Made by a program: the position numbers and the translations under genes. From positions 352,566-416,565 of the forward strand of contig NZ_KZ987724.1 in NCBI RefSeq assembly GCF_003614185.1: DNA of 64,000 nucleotides. Direction: 5' to 3'. Origin of the DNA: Paenibacillus aceti. Lineage in GTDB: Bacteria > Bacillota > Bacilli > Paenibacillales > Paenibacillaceae. This document shows, one piece after another, positions 1-8,215 of this stretch. The notes beneath the pieces are model-generated. The model had not been told where the DNA came from and ran no database searches. It saw only the letters and a list, made by a program, of their open reading frames with translations. Positions within the stretch are counted from its first letter, which is position 1, and every line of letters starts with the position of its first letter.

Positions 1-338
1 CGGAGGCGAGCAAGCAGCTCCTCGGACTTGAATGGCTTGGCAATATAATCATCCGCACCGCTATCTAACCCGTTTACAGTATCCTCTGTCTCTCCCTTTG
101 CGGTTAGAAGAACCACAGGAACAGAGATCCCCTGCTTTCTGATTTTTTTGAGGATCGTGATACCGTCTATTTTCGGAAGCATAATATCAAGAATGATGAA
201 GTCGTAAATGGCCGATATCGCGCAGTCCAGCCCATATTCACCGTCATAAGCTAAATCGACTGTATAATTGTTCTTTCTGAGAACCTGGGCTACGGCTTCA
301 GCCAGAGGCTTCTCATCTTCGACGATCAGTATTCTCAC
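1..338 (-). CDS. OmpR-type response regulator, receiver domain (3' part outside window)
   Basis: Reading the minus strand from a GTG at 338 gives a response-regulator receiver domain beginning VRILIVEDEKPLAEA, with the acidic pair after ILIV, the phospho-acceptor Asp in FIILDIMLPKIDG, the switch Thr in LLTAKGE and the Lys in DDYIAKPFKSEELL. About 112 residues are visible. The DNA-binding half lies outside the window, so the OmpR/PhoB assignment is inferred from the receiver. GTG is preferred because a GGAGGTAG ribosome site lies about five bases upstream, and the nearby ATG at 342 is out of frame. A sensor kinase would be expected next on the minus strand, beyond base 1. Confidence 0.9.
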   Translation of the reverse strand, partial: MRILIVEDEKPLAEAVAQVLRKNNYTVDLAYDGEYGLDCAISAIYDFIILDIMLPKIDGITILKKIRKQGISVPVVLLTAKGETEDTVNGLDSGADDYIAKPFKSEELLARL

Positions 339-503
339 GCATCTACCTCCTTGTTCTCCTCTATCTTAACAACCGAACCTTTAATTAACCTTAATTGTAT
401 GCGGGAAGATTCATCCAGGGTTTCAGGAGGGGAGGGTATTATGACCTCCTCTTTGAACATTTCTTCTTGCTTTTATCTCTGATTAGCCTAAAACACCCCA
501 AAA

Positions 504-680
504 CTGCAAAAATGCAGGCTTTTAGCTCAAAAATACATGTTTCGAGGAAATTCCTGCAAAAGTGCAGGCTTTTCACCCATTTCAGTAGAAATCTAGCTAA
601 TTCAGAGAAAAAGCCTGCATTTACGCAGGAATTTACTCCCTTGGTGGAGGATAATTGCTAAATTCCTGCATTTTTGCAGG
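504..680. repeat. Cluster of family-A inverted repeats (CCTGCA-N4-TGCAGG)
   Basis: Four short hairpins lie in this gap: 504-517 (arm truncated to CTGCA), 553-568, 614-629 (one arm CGCAGG) and 665-680. Each has six-base arms CCTGCA/TGCAGG around a four-base A/T-rich loop, usually flanked by AATT on one side and CTTTT on the other. The same unit recurs at 44803-44980 and 56842-56857. An open frame running through this cluster on the plus strand is judged spurious because it simply translates the repeats. Confidence 0.85.
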
Positions 681-745
681 CTTTTCAATTGTCCTAACAG
701 AATAATTAATTCACAGTCAGTAGCGAAACAAAAATTCTTTAGTTC

Positions 746-780
746 CCTCAGTTCAATTAACATAGAGCTGAGGTTTTTTT
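746..780 (+). terminator. Rho-independent terminator-like hairpin
   Basis: The stem CCTCAGTTC (746-754) pairs with GAGCTGAGG (765-773) with one G-U, closes a ten-base loop and is followed by seven T. No intact plus-strand gene is seen upstream, so it may belong to a lost gene or a short transcript. Confidence 0.6.
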
Positions 781-1080
781 CTGCTTTTGATAAACACTAT
801 TCAACAAAAGGTGACAAAACTAGACATATTACGCTATTCTCTTTTAATTGCAAGCATACTACACTTGGTACATTGGTATTATTTTTTGCTTTATGACGAG
901 TGATCCAGGTCGTAAGACATGATTCTAAGTATCTAATAATGATATTGTTATTCTGGTTTTTGTAAAAACATGGAATGTAGTCAGAGGTGAAGTATTGAAC
1001 TCAATTAAAGAAAAGCAGAAACAGAAAAGTTCCCTCAGTTATTAGGCTTAAATATTAGAGACTCATGGGGAATGTTGCCC
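781..1080. other. AT-rich gap without recognisable gene
   Basis: I see no coding region, RNA gene or repeat family here beyond general AT-richness. The string AGTTCCCTCAGTT occurs both near 742 and near 1030. From 1081 the sequence becomes a near-copy of 5838-5916. Confidence 0.5.
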
Positions 1081-1160
1081 TATGAGAACAAAGAAGTCAT
1101 GGCCGTAATTTGAAGAAGCATTTCGGTAAATTAGCAATAGATCAAAACGTCTAAAAGGAG
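1081..1160 (+). repeat. Left part of duplicated unit (copy of 5838-5916)
   Basis: These 80 bases match 5838-5916 almost base for base. They cover the last codons of the CpaE-like pseudogene, its stop region and the leader ending in AAAAGGAG. In the second copy this leader continues directly into GATGTGATAAATATG, the start of the stalk-domain gene. Here it is cut off at 1160, where the IS110-family element begins. This marks the left edge of a tandem duplication split by the insertion. Confidence 0.85.
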
Positions 1161-1269
1161 CCATTCCTGTAATGAATTAATTTGAGGTTTGAATAAAAAG
1201 AGCGTCTCCTGTATGCTGGGTTCCGAATGGTCGACATTCATTCCCTAAGTTAGAAGGAGGACGCTCAAT

Positions 1270-2565
1270 ATGAAGTATAAACAATCTAAGAAACAGAATC
1301 AACGTATTGAACAAATTACCGAAAATACACTGGTTATCGGTGCAGACATCGCCAAAGAAACCCATGTAGCACGCGGGATCGATTTTCGTGGGATCGAATT
1401 GGGAAAAGATTGTGTATTTAAAAACGACCGTTCAGGTTTGTTAAAACTAGTATCGTGGATGAAGGAACTTCAACGGCAACATGCCAAGACTGACGTCATC
1501 TTCGGCATCGAACCAACCGGACACTACTGGTTTACCCTGGCTGAGTTTCTACAGCATGAGGGCATTAAACTAGTTATCGTAAACCCTCATCATGTTAGCA
1601 AGAGTAAAGAACTTGAAGACAATTCACCAACGAAAAACGACTACAAGGATGCCAAGGTTATTGCAGATCTCGTTCGTAACGGCCATTATTCGGAGCCCCG
1701 GCTTCCAAAGAGCGTTTATGCGGATTTACGCATCCTCATGAATCATCGAGAAAAGGTTATGTTAAACCTGGGTCAAGTCCAAAGACGGATTCAAAATTGG
1801 CTCGACCGGTTCTTTCCTGAATATCAAAACGTGTTTGCTGACTGGGAAGGAAAAGCCTCTCTCATCACGCTTGCAGAATTTCCTACCCCGCAAGAAATTG
1901 TAACACTTGGAGCTTTCACAGTTTTGAAACGGTGGAAACAAGAGGTTAAACGGGCGGTTGGCATGAAGCGAGCAGAGAAACTGGTTCAAGCAGCTCAGGA
2001 CTCTATCGGCCTCACAGAGGGTTTAATGGCAGCCAAGATTGAATTGAAGAACTTGCTGGAGCAGCATACTTTGTTTACTCGGCAGATAGACGACATCATG
2101 AGACAGGTGGTAGAACTGCTTGAACAGATCCCTGGTTCGGAAGAAATGCTAACGGTTCCTGGGGTTGGAGTCGTAACATTGGCTGGATTTCTGGCCGAGG
2201 TAGGCGATCTCAAAGGATATAATCATAGTCAGCAGATTATACGGCTTGCGGGCTTTAATCTAAGGGAGAACAGTTCTGGGAAGAAGAAAGGGAAGTCCAC
2301 GATTACCAAACGGGGACGGTCTCGACTTCGAGCTTTACTGTTCCGTGCGATGATGCCCATGGTGGCAAAAAATACAGAATTTAAAGCGCTGCATCACTAT
2401 TACACGAAACGAGCCCAGAACCCGCTAAAGAAGAAACAATCTATTGTAGCCTTATGTGGAAAACTCATTCGAGTATTGCATACGTTGGGAACAAAACAGA
2501 TACGCTACAATGCAAATGACGTATTGGGACCGGTACGCCAGTCTCAGCTACAGATGGTTGCTTAA
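1270..2565 (+). CDS. IS110-family transposase (DEDD recombinase)
   Basis: This 431-residue protein carries the N-terminal RuvC-like DEDD domain: D26 in VIGADIAKE, E81 in GIEPTGHYW, and D124 and D127 in TKNDYKDAK. A C-terminal Transposase_20-type region follows, with VPGVGVVTLAGFLAEVGD and the conserved serine region ENSSGKKKG, where the second nucleophile is expected. In this family the enzyme cuts and rejoins DNA guided by a structured RNA made from the element's own non-coding end. The start is supported by AAGGAGGACGC just upstream. The frame is complete and no catalytic residue is obviously missing, so the element may still be active. Confidence 0.93.
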   Translation: MKYKQSKKQNQRIEQITENTLVIGADIAKETHVARGIDFRGIELGKDCVFKNDRSGLLKLVSWMKELQRQHAKTDVIFGIEPTGHYWFTLAEFLQHEGIKLVIVNPHHVSKSKELEDNSPTKNDYKDAKVIADLVRNGHYSEPRLPKSVYADLRILMNHREKVMLNLGQVQRRIQNWLDRFFPEYQNVFADWEGKASLITLAEFPTPQEIVTLGAFTVLKRWKQEVKRAVGMKRAEKLVQAAQDSIGLTEGLMAAKIELKNLLEQHTLFTRQIDDIMRQVVELLEQIPGSEEMLTVPGVGVVTLAGFLAEVGDLKGYNHSQQIIRLAGFNLRENSSGKKKGKSTITKRGRSRLRALLFRAMMPMVAKNTEFKALHHYYTKRAQNPLKKKQSIVALCGKLIRVLHTLGTKQIRYNANDVLGPVRQSQLQMVA

Positions 2566-2959
2566 TTCAAACATTAACGATTCATCTTGCTTCACAGTGC
2601 TTAGACTTCAAACGCGACAAACAGAAGCACGGAGTAGCCGCAGATTTTTCATCATAAGGGCAACGACCCAGTAAAGGAGCAAGAAGCGGCATCCACCCCT
2701 TGAGAGGTAGAACGAAGGAATGTGAGGGCATAGACCCAGTGTGACATGGGAGGGTAAACCGTCGAGGGAATTGTGGATATCCAAGGTGCGATCATAGGTA
2801 CCATCCACAGATTGGAAAATGTGTTCCAGGCTTTATTCCCGTCACCGGTTCCTCGAGAAAAATATGTCATAACAGCATGATATCCCCATCTCTTGAGAAC
2901 ATCGTGTTTGAGATTCTAAGAAAACGTGAGCAAATGAAAGAAAACATTAATTTATAGTG
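2566..2959 (+). ncRNA. IS right-end non-coding region; candidate bridge RNA
   Basis: About 395 bases between the transposase stop and the right junction contain no convincing gene but include several short complementary segments, such as ATGGGAGGGTAAACCGTC and GTGGATAT…ATCCAC. In the IS1111 subgroup of IS110 elements the guide (bridge) RNA is encoded downstream of the transposase, which would fit this layout. The assignment rests on position and size only. I could not fold it or identify guide loops. Confidence 0.35.
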
Positions 2960-2974
2960 GGAGATGTGATAAAT

Positions 2975-4117
2975 ATGTTTAAGAAAACGTTGATGGCAAT
3001 TATTGTTGGTACCACTGTATTTACCTCTGCTGGAGTAGCAAGTGCAGCGACTTCTTTACCTGAAGTACGGAAACCGTCCCTAGCAATTGATCTCATTGTA
3101 GATGGTAAGAGAGTTACTCTACCAGATACAGAGCCGTATATTGACGATGCTGGTAATACGATGGTTCCTATCCGTTTCGTGAGTGAGAAGCTAGGGGCCG
3201 ATGTTAAGTGGGATAATGGAAAACAAATCGTAACTATTATTCATAAGGGGAATACGATTGTAATGCCAGTAGGATCGAAAAAGGTCACTGTGAATGGCAG
3301 CGAAATCACTCTCGATACAATGGCGATTAAGAAAGAGAGTCGTGTTGTAGTTCCTCTTCGTTTTGTGAGTGAAACTCTCAATACCGAAGTTAAATGGGAT
3401 GGAGCTTGGAGTGCGGTAAATATCGTAAGTCCAGAGTATCAAAGTAAGATTGATAATGGTGCTGTAACACTAGATCGCTGGGGTCGTGAGCTTAGAGCTA
3501 ACCAAAACTCTGATGAATGGATTCTTATGAGTGATACTCCTGATAATGTGTATAAGATTGGAAAGTATAAGATTACCCATACGGACACACAGAGACCAGC
3601 AAAGGATTATTATAATTTATTCAGTAAAGAAGATCTAGACCGCATAGTGAAGAATATAAAGGAGTACTATAGGTTAGCTCTGAACGTAGATTTTAGGTCC
3701 ATTAATCCTACCAACTACTTCCAGCAATCCTTTAAACTTCAAGGTAGTAATGGATATTTAAATCCTACCCCTTTCACGAACACAGCAAACTTTATTAAAC
3801 AAAATAAAGTTATATCAGAAGGATATGCATATCCAGATCCTACTACTTTATATTACTTTCATGGCACGGTCTTCATGAGAACTAAGTTTAAGTTCAGAGT
3901 ATTAAATGCAAATGATTATAGTCAGTTTAACATGGATAGTATTGATCCATCTGCTAGTTCAGAATCTCCTAAATGGGTTAAGAAAGGTCAATGGTACGAA
4001 ACTTATTCTGATGTATCTTTATTTACTAACCATCAAGATTTCCAATCTACTTTAAAAATAGGATCTACAGAAAATATGTTTGTAAAGGAGTATTATGTTC
4101 ACAAGGAGTTGAAGTAA
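2975..4117 (+). CDS. Secreted stalk-domain protein (copper amine oxidase N-like), copy 1
   Basis: This 380-residue protein has a signal peptide (MFKKTLMAIIVGTTVFTS…ASA). Two beta-rich 'copper amine oxidase N-terminal' (stalk) modules follow at about residues 40-90 and 95-145, with the hallmark strings MVPIRFVSEKLGADVKW and VVPLRFVSETLNTEVKW. The C-terminal region of about 230 residues is not recognised. Such modules occur in Firmicute surface proteins and do not imply amine oxidase activity. ATG at 2975 is used because the longer in-frame GTG at 2957 lies inside the IS junction. It is a close paralogue of the gene at 5928. Its natural promoter region has been displaced by the IS110 element, so expression may be altered. 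Confidence 0.85.
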   Translation: MFKKTLMAIIVGTTVFTSAGVASAATSLPEVRKPSLAIDLIVDGKRVTLPDTEPYIDDAGNTMVPIRFVSEKLGADVKWDNGKQIVTIIHKGNTIVMPVGSKKVTVNGSEITLDTMAIKKESRVVVPLRFVSETLNTEVKWDGAWSAVNIVSPEYQSKIDNGAVTLDRWGRELRANQNSDEWILMSDTPDNVYKIGKYKITHTDTQRPAKDYYNLFSKEDLDRIVKNIKEYYRLALNVDFRSINPTNYFQQSFKLQGSNGYLNPTPFTNTANFIKQNKVISEGYAYPDPTTLYYFHGTVFMRTKFKFRVLNANDYSQFNMDSIDPSASSESPKWVKKGQWYETYSDVSLFTNHQDFQSTLKIGSTENMFVKEYYVHKELK

Positions 4118-4798
4118 TTGTATAAGAAGATATTAAACATATTGCTTTGCATAATTCTCATAATCAGTACTTTAACGAATACGGTATATGGAGCATCTGG
4201 AGGATCTAATAATGGGGAATCTGGAACAGGATCGCTAGGTCTGAGTTTTATAAAGGATCCAAACGATCCAAAATATGGAGACCTGCATTATGAAGCTCTC
4301 GACACCACTGGTATACGCTACGTATCGGTAGGATGGATTATAAGAAAAGATTAGAAGTGTGACGATCATGGTGGTAATCCTAAGCCCCTTACAGCTAAAT
4401 GTAATCCTATGTCAGGTAAGAAGGAAGTAGAATATATTCAGTTAGATTTAGAGCAGATGCTTAAAGAAAAGAAGATGACGAAGACAAGTAAATCTGAAGG
4501 AACAAAAACTAGAACTATCTATGAGATGGAGGCCAAATACATCCAAGATATCCTTAAGGCACGGGATATCTTTAAGGATATTAAAGAGGGCGATCCAGTC
4601 TTTTTTTCAGCTTACTTCAATGTAACTTCTGGAGGTAAGAAGAAAAGTGGTCCTCATTACAGTTTGGAAGAAATACGAGATGCTGAGTGGTGGAAAGATA
4701 AAAGTGGATTTCGGCAATACTTCGATCAGAAGGTATACTTCTACGGTACATTAAAAGTCACTGCAGAAAGATACGATTCTACGCGAGTTGATGGTTGA
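4118..4798 (+). pseudogene. Secreted protein with premature in-frame stop
   Basis: A TTG start directly after the stop of the stalk-domain gene gives a signal peptide (MYKKILNILLCIILIIS…VYG). A Gly/Ser-rich stretch and a conserved-looking segment ending GWIIRKD follow, then a TAG at 4352-4354. The same frame continues for another 148 codons (KCDDHGGNPKPLTAKCNP…) to a stop at 4798, so one base change separates the two halves. Function is unknown. Position and signal peptide suggest a surface partner of the stalk protein. A heavily deleted copy follows the second stalk gene at 7069. A stop read-through is possible but less likely than decay. Confidence 0.7.
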
Positions 4799-5885
4799 GA
4801 ATACGCAATACGCGAGTCTGATGAAGATGCTGGAACTGCTCGATCAACAGATTATCGATGTCTTCAAGAATACATCGCTCACAGCAGAAGAACGATTTGG
4901 GAGCTCATGGAATTATCGAAGGGAATCATCGAAGTCTATCAAGCGATGGATCAGAGCGTGAATGGATTGCTCGAACAATTCGAAGAGGAGCTGCCGTCGA
5001 ACAATGACTATATTAATGCGGTGATGAATCCGCTGAAACCAATCTTCACCCCTTCGAATATTGGAGCGCTGACGACGAAGATATTAGGAGACTTGCAGCA
5101 GAATCGCGTATCGTTGTCCATTATGGAAGAGAAGATTAAGAGCCAGATCAATCTTGTGTTCAAGCTATGTGAGGAAGATGCGACGATTATCGAATATCAG
5201 CAGAATCAATTTGCTCTTATCGCAGCGTGTGGAAGATGTGGTGATCGTAGATAGTATCATCAAAAATTCTCTGCGGATCTTCGTTGGACCTGAGGATACG
5301 GGTCGTACGGCTACAGCATTAACGTGGGCGGGCGTAGTATCGCGCCGTCAGAATACACTGTTGCTCGACCTCACTGGGGATTCAAAGTTACGGCAGTATG
5401 GCGTGGAGCCGATGGCACTGGATACATTCTTGGAGCAGCGGCTGGAGCAGCAATTGGTCTGTGTTGAAGGGAATCTGAATCAGACGTTGGAGCGTGTCGA
5501 TGAGGTCGTCGCTGAATTGAAGACGCGATTGAATTATTATGCGCATATTCATGTAATTCTAGATGCAGGACAATCGGAGTTACTCAGTCATCTTGCACCT
5601 TCCGCACTGTCTGTTCATTTCATCACAGATGGCACGACACGGGGAACGAAGTTATTGAAGCAGACCATCGAATCTTTCACGGAAGAGAATATTGCGAAGA
5701 AAGTGATTCTCATCGATCCGCCGATTGATCCGGTACGCATGATGTACGACCTATCAATCGATCCGTTACTTGCGAAACTAATTATTATTCCGCATATCCC
5801 GCATATTCGCGCATGTGCATACAATCATACAAAGCCTTATGAGAACAAAGAAGTCATGGCCGTATTCGAAGAAGTATTTCGGTAA
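4791..5885 (+). pseudogene. CpaE/Tad-like ATPase, two frameshifts
   Basis: Three overlapping frames join into one protein. The first runs from 4791 (MVENTQYASLMKMLELLDQQ). After a shift near 4895-4905 it continues as ELMELSKGIIEVYQAMDQ. After a second shift near 5228 it becomes VEDVVIVDSIIKNSLRIFVGPEDTG and runs to the stop at 5885. The last part resembles the P-loop NTPase fold of Tad/Flp pilus CpaE-like proteins: SLRIFVGPEDTGRTATALTWAG as a degenerate nucleotide loop, then LLLDLTGDS and HVILDAGQSE strands. The upstream helical part is unfamiliar. No other pilus genes are visible, so this is probably a relic. The family call is tentative, but the frameshifts are directly visible. Confidence 0.55.
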
Positions 5886-5927
5886 ATTAGCAATAGATCA
5901 AAACGTCTAAAAGGAGATGTGATAAAT

Positions 5928-7076
5928 ATGTTTAAGAAAACGTTGATGGCAATTATTGTTGGTACCACCGTATTTACCTCTGTTGGTGTGGCGAGTGCAG
6001 CGACTTTGCCGCCTGTACAAAAGCCTTCTTTGGCTATTGATCTTATCGTAGATGGTAAGAGGGTTACTCTACCAGATACAGAGCCGTATATCGACAATGC
6101 TGGTAACACAATGGTTCCTATTCGTTTCGTTAGTGAGAAGCTAGGGGCCGATGTTAAGTGGGATAATGAGAAACAGATCGTAACTATCATTCATAAGGGA
6201 AATACGATTGTTATGCCGGTTGGCTCGAAGAAGGTTACGGTGAACGGTAGTGAAATCATCCTCGATACGATGGCTATTAAAAAAGAAGGACGTGTAGTAG
6301 TTCCTCTTCGCTTTGTGAGTGAAACTCTCAATGCTGAAGTTAAGTGGGACGGTGCATGGAGTGCGGTGAATATCACTAGCCCAGATTATCAAAGTAAGAT
6401 TGATAATGGCACTGTGACACTAGATCGCTGGGGCCGAGAGTTGCGTGCTAATCAAAACTCTGACGAATGGATTCTTATGAGTGATACTCCTGATAATGTG
6501 TATAAGATTGGAAAGTATAAGATCTATCATATGACAAGTACTTCGCCAGCTACAGAGTTTGGAGACAGATTTACAAAAGACGAGTTAGATCGAATTGTGA
6601 AGAATGTAAAAGAGTATTACAAGCTAGCTCTTAATGTTGATTATAGAACTTTTAACTATAGCATATATTTCAATAATCTATTTAAGTTGCTTGGACACAA
6701 TGGTTACATTAACCCTGCAGGTTCTCAAAAATATACGAGTTTTGTAAAAGAAAATAAATTAATTGTTGAAGGGTATGCATTCCCAGACCCTACAACAATC
6801 TATGATTATTATGGTACCAGTTTCATCAGAACTAAATTTAAGTTCCGGGTATTAAATGCCACAGATCCCAGTCAGTTTAGCAGGGATAGCTTCGATCCTT
6901 CCGAAGTGTCAGAATCCCCCGAATGGGTGAAAGTGGGTCAGTGGTATGAGACCTATTCTGACGTATCCCTATTTACAAATAGTCAAGATTACCGTGCTAC
7001 ACTTAAGACTGGTAATACAGAAAATATGTTTCGGAAAGGGTTTTATGTGCATAAGGAGTTGACCATAATTGTATAA
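5928..7076 (+). CDS. Secreted stalk-domain protein (copper amine oxidase N-like), copy 2
   Basis: This 382-residue paralogue of the gene at 2975 is nearly identical through the signal peptide and both stalk modules (MVPIRFVSEKLGADVKW, VVPLRFVSETLNAEVKW). It diverges more in the C-terminal region, where YHMTSTSPATEFG replaces the copy-1 sequence. ATG at 5928 has AAGGAG 11 bases upstream, and a GTG at 5919 is a possible alternative. Its leader is uninterrupted and serves as the empty-site reference for the IS insertion in copy 1. The C-terminus ends HKELTIIV rather than HKELK because a small change removed the original stop, so translation runs into the downstream remnant. Confidence 0.85.
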   Translation: MFKKTLMAIIVGTTVFTSVGVASAATLPPVQKPSLAIDLIVDGKRVTLPDTEPYIDNAGNTMVPIRFVSEKLGADVKWDNEKQIVTIIHKGNTIVMPVGSKKVTVNGSEIILDTMAIKKEGRVVVPLRFVSETLNAEVKWDGAWSAVNITSPDYQSKIDNGTVTLDRWGRELRANQNSDEWILMSDTPDNVYKIGKYKIYHMTSTSPATEFGDRFTKDELDRIVKNVKEYYKLALNVDYRTFNYSIYFNNLFKLLGHNGYINPAGSQKYTSFVKENKLIVEGYAFPDPTTIYDYYGTSFIRTKFKFRVLNATDPSQFSRDSFDPSEVSESPEWVKVGQWYETYSDVSLFTNSQDYRATLKTGNTENMFRKGFYVHKELTIIV

Positions 7077-7175
7077 GAAAATAGTAAACGTATTGCTATG
7101 GAGTATCTACTAACTGTAGTCCAATGTCAGGTACGAAAGATGTAGTTAGATTTAGAGCAGATGCTTAAAGAAAAG
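7069..7175 (+). pseudogene. Deleted remnant of the surface-protein gene (second copy)
   Basis: Three short blocks match the pseudogene at 4118-4798 in order: the start (TTGTATAAGAA…TATTGCT), the segment around CCAATGTCAGGTA, and the segment TTAGATTTAGAGCAGATGC. The bases between them are missing, so at least two internal deletions have occurred relative to copy 1. No coding capacity remains. It confirms that the duplicated unit originally included the downstream gene. Confidence 0.7.
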
Positions 7176-7206
7176 AACCGATATTTTTGACTGGGACGTG
7201 ATAGAA

Positions 7207-7614
7207 ATGGAACAAATCAAAGCGATAAAAACCGAATTAGGTGAAATCTATGGTAGAGACGCAATCTACCTTGATGATATTCAATTTAATTATCCAAAGA
7301 ATGAGGTTACATTAATTGGAGAAATTAATGGACTATTATGTACGGAATCAGATGATGATGAGTTTATAGGATATGAGCTGCTATTCAAGAAAGTTTATTA
7401 TTTTAATATGATTGAGTTAGATGTAAGTTTAGAAATGTTTGATACCTCATACAATGAAAGTAGCAGCTTTGCGGAGATATCCAATACAAAAATACTTAAA
7501 GATATAAAGAAGGCAAGAGGTCTGGAGTTAAAGCAATATGTCATATATACATATGACGAGGTTTTCGTTATCGCATGTCAAGAATTTGAATTAAGTTTGG
7601 GATCGAAGAAATGA
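7207..7614 (+). CDS. Hypothetical acidic protein
   Basis: This 135-residue soluble protein is not recognised. It is rich in Asp/Glu (CTESDDDEFIGYELLFKK), has no signal peptide or membrane segment, and ends EFELSLGSKK. Size, acidity and position next to degraded surface genes would fit a small immunity-like or accessory protein, but nothing in the sequence proves this. ATG at 7207 is preferred. An in-frame GTG at 7198 is possible, and neither start has a strong ribosome site. The frame is intact, unlike several neighbours. Confidence 0.6.
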   Translation: MEQIKAIKTELGEIYGRDAIYLDDIQFNYPKNEVTLIGEINGLLCTESDDDEFIGYELLFKKVYYFNMIELDVSLEMFDTSYNESSSFAEISNTKILKDIKKARGLELKQYVIYTYDEVFVIACQEFELSLGSKK

Positions 7615-7703
7615 AGTCGAGAAAGTTGCATCTTAGCGATATTCTCGCTAAATATTAATCTGGACGACATGATAGGGTATTCTTGTTGTGGAGGTGCTAG
7701 ATT

Positions 7704-7840
7704 ATGAGCAATATCCTGGGACAACTTTATTTTGGAGATATCAGACCTGAAGAAGTATCTAACGCCGTAGAACATCTCAAAAAAGGACTTACTTCTCCCA
7801 GTTTCAAGTTGTATAATCATGGAAGAAGCTCACATAACAA
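7704..7840 (+). pseudogene. DUF6809-like N-terminal fragment
   Basis: A well-placed ribosome site (GTGGAGGTGC) precedes MSNILGQLYFGDIRPEEVS, which resembles the N-terminus of small DUF6809 proteins (LYYGNIRP-type start). After about 45 codons the likeness ends. The frame then runs through a terminator hairpin and against an opposite-strand gene, so the gene appears truncated. A different, apparently complete DUF6809-like protein is encoded at 21128-21427. Confidence 0.45.
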
Positions 7841-7885
7841 AAAGCCTCAGTCTAAGATAAAGAGCGATCTCAGGCTGGGGCTTTT
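7840..7885. terminator. Terminator hairpin
   Basis: GCCTCAGTCT (7844-7853) pairs with AGGCTGGGGC (7872-7881) over ten positions including G-U pairs. AAAA precedes and CTTTT follows, so it could act in both directions. It separates the DUF6809 fragment from the convergent small gene at 7917. Confidence 0.65.
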
Positions 7886-7916
7886 CGCGAAGATAAGGAT
7901 ATCTTCATATCTTACT

Positions 7917-8213
7917 CTACTCATTTGTAGAAGGCACTTTAAAATAAGATCTAGATTGGCGTTTTCTAGTTTCTGGAGAAGGCAATTCAATGAGTTCAAT
8001 AAATTCATTTCCGGTATAGAACACATAGATTTCTCGGGCAGGATCTGATGAATGGAATTTCCTGTAGGAGGACCACGCGTGTATGGGGTTGCCGTATTCG
8101 GCGATTAGAGACATTTCGTCAATAGTTCTCTTTTGATTATTTGATTGAGTAGCCAGAGCTTCCACTAGAACCCAACGGTTGGGACAGATCTCACGGATAT
8201 TAGTCCATTTCAT
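7917..8213 (-). CDS. Conserved small hypothetical protein
   Basis: This 98-residue minus-strand protein begins MKWTNIREICPNRWVLVEA and contains EMSLIAEYGNPIHAWSSYRKFH and REIYVFYTGNEFI. It resembles a widespread small Firmicute protein whose function I do not know, with the same opening (MKWT-I-PN-WVL-EA) and the REIYVFHT-type end. A GGAGGTGTGCATAC ribosome site supports the ATG at 8213. It is divergent from the kinase pseudogene at 8216, with the two starts almost touching. Confidence 0.7.
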   Translation of the reverse strand: MKWTNIREICPNRWVLVEALATQSNNQKRTIDEMSLIAEYGNPIHAWSSYRKFHSSDPAREIYVFYTGNEFIELIELPSPETRKRQSRSYFKVPSTNE

Positions 8214-8215
8214 GT

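Larger units (their letters stand above)
1161..2963 (+). mobile_element. IS110-family insertion sequence
   Basis: The element lies between the two halves of a sequence that is continuous in the second copy (…AAAAGGAG|ATGTGATAAATATG at 5911-5930). GGAG is present at both junctions (1157-1160 and 2960-2963), so the inserted length is about 1.8 kb including one GGAG. I find no clear terminal inverted repeats or longer target duplication, as usual for IS110-type elements. The layout is a left end of about 110 bp, a transposase, and an unusually long right non-coding end of about 395 bp. The insertion hit the ribosome site of the downstream gene but regenerated GGAG. Confidence 0.8.

Noticed and set aside
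395-661. 88-codon plus-strand open frame
   Set aside because: It is a translation of the family-A hairpins (FLQKCRLF-like runs), has no ribosome site, and would be found in any cluster of these repeats.
504-680. CRISPR-like spacing of repeats
   Set aside because: The units are short palindromes with unequal gaps and both orientations, with no constant spacer length and no cas genes nearby.
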